DNA of 26,943 nt from Strigomonas culicis (lineage: Eukaryota > Euglenozoa > Kinetoplastea > Trypanosomatida > Trypanosomatidae). Positions 25,393 through 26,943 of the stretch are shown piece by piece. The DNA is taken from contig AUXH01000228.1 of NCBI GenBank assembly GCA_000482145.1, positions 1 through 26,943 on the forward strand. Reading direction: 5' to 3'. Numbering within the stretch: the stretch's first letter is position 1; each line of letters opens with the position of its first letter. A model generated the notes under the pieces. The model did no database searches, was not told where the DNA came from, and saw only the letters and a list, made by a program, of their open reading frames with translations. Position numbers and translations under genes: made by a program.

Positions 25393-26340
25393 ATGTCAGG
25401 GTTGAAGATGGATGACAGCGGCAGTCGTCGGCGGCACCCCTCAACAGTCGCGTCACTCTACCACACACCGGACGCGGCTTGTGTTGACACTGCGGGTGCT
25501 GCCACCACCCGCCACCGCCGCGTGGCGCAGGCCGTCGACCACTCGAGCGCCCTGCTATCCGAGTGGGAGTCGCTGACGGCGGCGTTCGGTCAGCAAGTGG
25601 CGGCGCTCACCCGCAGCCGCCGCCCCGTCCCGGAGGAAGCGGCGGACAAAACCAGCGCGCGCGGCGGCCAGACCCACCACCCCGCCGACTGCTTCTGTTA
25701 CATAGCCGACATCCTGAAGCTCTCGACGACCAGCCCCTGCAGCCAGTCGGTGAGCGGGCGCGGCTCGGCCGGCTACGCCGCCCTATCCACTTCCTCGCAC
25801 GAGCGGCAGGCGGCGCGCGGCTGCCAGCAGACCGCGTCGACGTCGACCAGCGCTGCGGCGCGCACCGGGCTGTCATCGTCCGAGCCGTGTTTGGCGAGGC
25901 ATGGCGGAGCGGAGGCGGCGCCACCGCCCCTTTCCGCCTCACCGGCGACCTCTCTCTTGGTGGAGGATCCGCCCACGTATAGCGCCCCCCCCCCGCGGCG
26001 GCCGCACCCGCGCGATTTCAGCATGGCGGAGACGCGCAGCTGGCAGCTGAAGAAGTACCACCAGCCGCGGGCGTCGCCGCTGCCGCCGACAGCGCGGCGG
26101 GGGTCCCATTATTCTCTCCGCGATGGGCTTCTTTCCGGTGCACACGCCGCGGAGGGACCGTCGTTGGGCATGGCGGAGCATGTGGTGCGTTCGAATGGGT
26201 GTGTGGGCGGTCAAGTAGCGGCGCCAGTGCTGTGCTGGCGTCTTGCGGAGGAGGAGAGCGCCGCGCGTCTGCGGATTCTTTACGATGGATTTGATGGCTT
26301 AGCCGCACTGCACGGTCGATACTACCGCCTTGTAGGGTAA
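25393..26340 (+). CDS. hypothetical low-complexity protein
   Basis: A 315-aa protein of unknown function, rich in Ser, Ala, Arg, Pro and His, largely disordered by composition and without membrane segments. Ordered-looking islands are near residues 45-75 (QAVDHSSALLSEWESLTAAF) and 96-110 (PADCFCYIADILKLS), at about 210-220 (RSWQLKKYHQP), and at the C-terminus (LCWRLAEEESAARLRILYDG), which ends in GRYYRLVG. The many SP and RxxS-type sites suggest a phosphorylated scaffold, but this is speculation. The start is the first AUG after a clear splice site. Third-position GC is a little lower in the first and last 40 codons than in neighbouring genes. Confidence 0.78.
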   Translation: MSGLKMDDSGSRRRHPSTVASLYHTPDAACVDTAGAATTRHRRVAQAVDHSSALLSEWESLTAAFGQQVAALTRSRRPVPEEAADKTSARGGQTHHPADCFCYIADILKLSTTSPCSQSVSGRGSAGYAALSTSSHERQAARGCQQTASTSTSAAARTGLSSSEPCLARHGGAEAAPPPLSASPATSLLVEDPPTYSAPPPRRPHPRDFSMAETRSWQLKKYHQPRASPLPPTARRGSHYSLRDGLLSGAHAAEGPSLGMAEHVVRSNGCVGGQVAAPVLCWRLAEEESAARLRILYDGFDGLAALHGRYYRLVG

Positions 26341-26878
26341 ACTGTGTGTGTGTTTATATGCGTTTTTTCTCTCTCTTTTTTTCTCAACAACAACAACAAA
26401 AAGTGTTTTGCTTTTTTGCTTATCTCTTCCCTTTCATTTGTCTTCACCGTTTTTTTTTGTGTTGTTTTTCAGATATCTCTCGCTTTGACTGTACTTGAGT
26501 TACTCATACTGGTGCTTTTTTTTCAAATACTGTTTTTTTCCCCTTTCTTCTTGAATTTTTTTTTTCGTTAGCCATTGTTATTCTGTTGTTTCACATTTTC
26601 ATTACAAATTGTTGCTTGTAACAAACAAGGAAACAAACATAGGTATGCAACGCCCACACACATATCGTAGGGTGTTCTCTTGAGAGTAAAAGCACAAAAC
26701 CGTCTTTTTTTTTGTTTGTCTTTCAATACAGAAAGAGATATCGGCATATACGAAGATTTCAATAATACAAATAATGTTTCCTACTTTCTTTCCATGTCTC
26801 TCTCGTTTCTATTTCTCTCCCTTTTTTTTCTATCCCGAGAAGAAAGAAAGCAAATATCAGAGGAACAAAACCTATCGA

Positions 26879-26880
<2 letters not shown>
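26341..26880. other. AT-rich 3' flank; no gene seen
   Basis: Probably the 3' UTR of the last gene and the splice region of a gene beyond the window. T-rich tracts end in AG at 26570-26571, and a C/T tract (about 26785-26836) is followed by AG at 26838-26839. No frame of coding composition is present on either strand. Confidence 0.7.
26785..26839 (+). promoter_or_regulatory. candidate spliced-leader acceptor for a gene beyond the window
   Basis: A C/T-rich run of about 50 bases ending in TATCCCGAG, with AG at 26838-26839, has the same form as acceptors before the genes in this window. The (AC)n tract that follows would then lie in the leader of the next mRNA. Confidence 0.4.

Positions 26881-26917
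<37 letters not shown>
26881..26917. repeat. (AC)n dinucleotide microsatellite
   Basis: About 18 uninterrupted AC units in non-coding sequence, in the same orientation as the tract at the start of the window. Confidence 0.97.
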
Positions 26918-26918
<1 letters not shown>

Positions 26919-26943
26919 CAAAACAATCGACCACCTACCGACT

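Overview
The window looks like the interior of a polycistronic gene array from a trypanosomatid (kinetoplastid) nuclear genome. All eleven supported genes lie on the + strand, none has an intron, and coding regions are GC-rich with strong G/C preference at codon third positions. The spacers are AT-rich and full of poly-T, poly-A and polypyrimidine tracts followed by AG, as expected for spliced-leader trans-splicing. A trypanosomatid origin also fits the gene content (an IFT-A subunit, a single WGR-type PARP, many lineage-specific proteins). I cannot name the genus. No bacterial features, tRNA, rRNA, CRISPR array or mobile element was found.

Layout, left to right: an (AC)n tract and AT-rich spacer; IFT121/WDR35, an IFT-A retrograde intraflagellar transport subunit (910-4641); a small, probably mitochondrial, one-membrane-segment protein (5195-5782); poly(ADP-ribose) polymerase with WGR, regulatory and catalytic domains (6337-8262); a 444-aa protein with a mitochondrial-type N-terminus (8788-10122); a RING E3 ligase related to RNF10/Mag2 (11059-13434); a coiled-coil protein (13896-15365); a 99-aa helical protein (15760-16059); an unrecognised 296-aa protein (16599-17489); dimethylarginine dimethylaminohydrolase, DDAH (17717-18655); a very large membrane-anchored STE-type protein kinase with a degenerate nucleotide-cyclase-like region (20073-24878); a low-complexity hypothetical protein (25393-26340); then AT-rich sequence with a second (AC)n tract.

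The genes do not form a functional operon. As is normal for trypanosomatids, they are probably co-transcribed and separated by trans-splicing and polyadenylation, so each spacer should hold a polypyrimidine tract and splice acceptor for the next gene; candidates are listed for every gene. Several starts had to be moved from the longest open frame: PARP and the 444-aa protein to the first ATG, and IFT121, the coiled-coil protein and the 296-aa protein downstream of AT-rich leader sequence.

The points most worth a second look are the kinase and its 5' end, where the first AUG after the likely splice site opens a coding-like frame that switches into the kinase frame at a CCCC run; DDAH in a protist of this type; the RNF10-like ligase; and two long near-perfect A/T palindromes in spacers. 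Everything here is read by eye from sequence; no database search was run.
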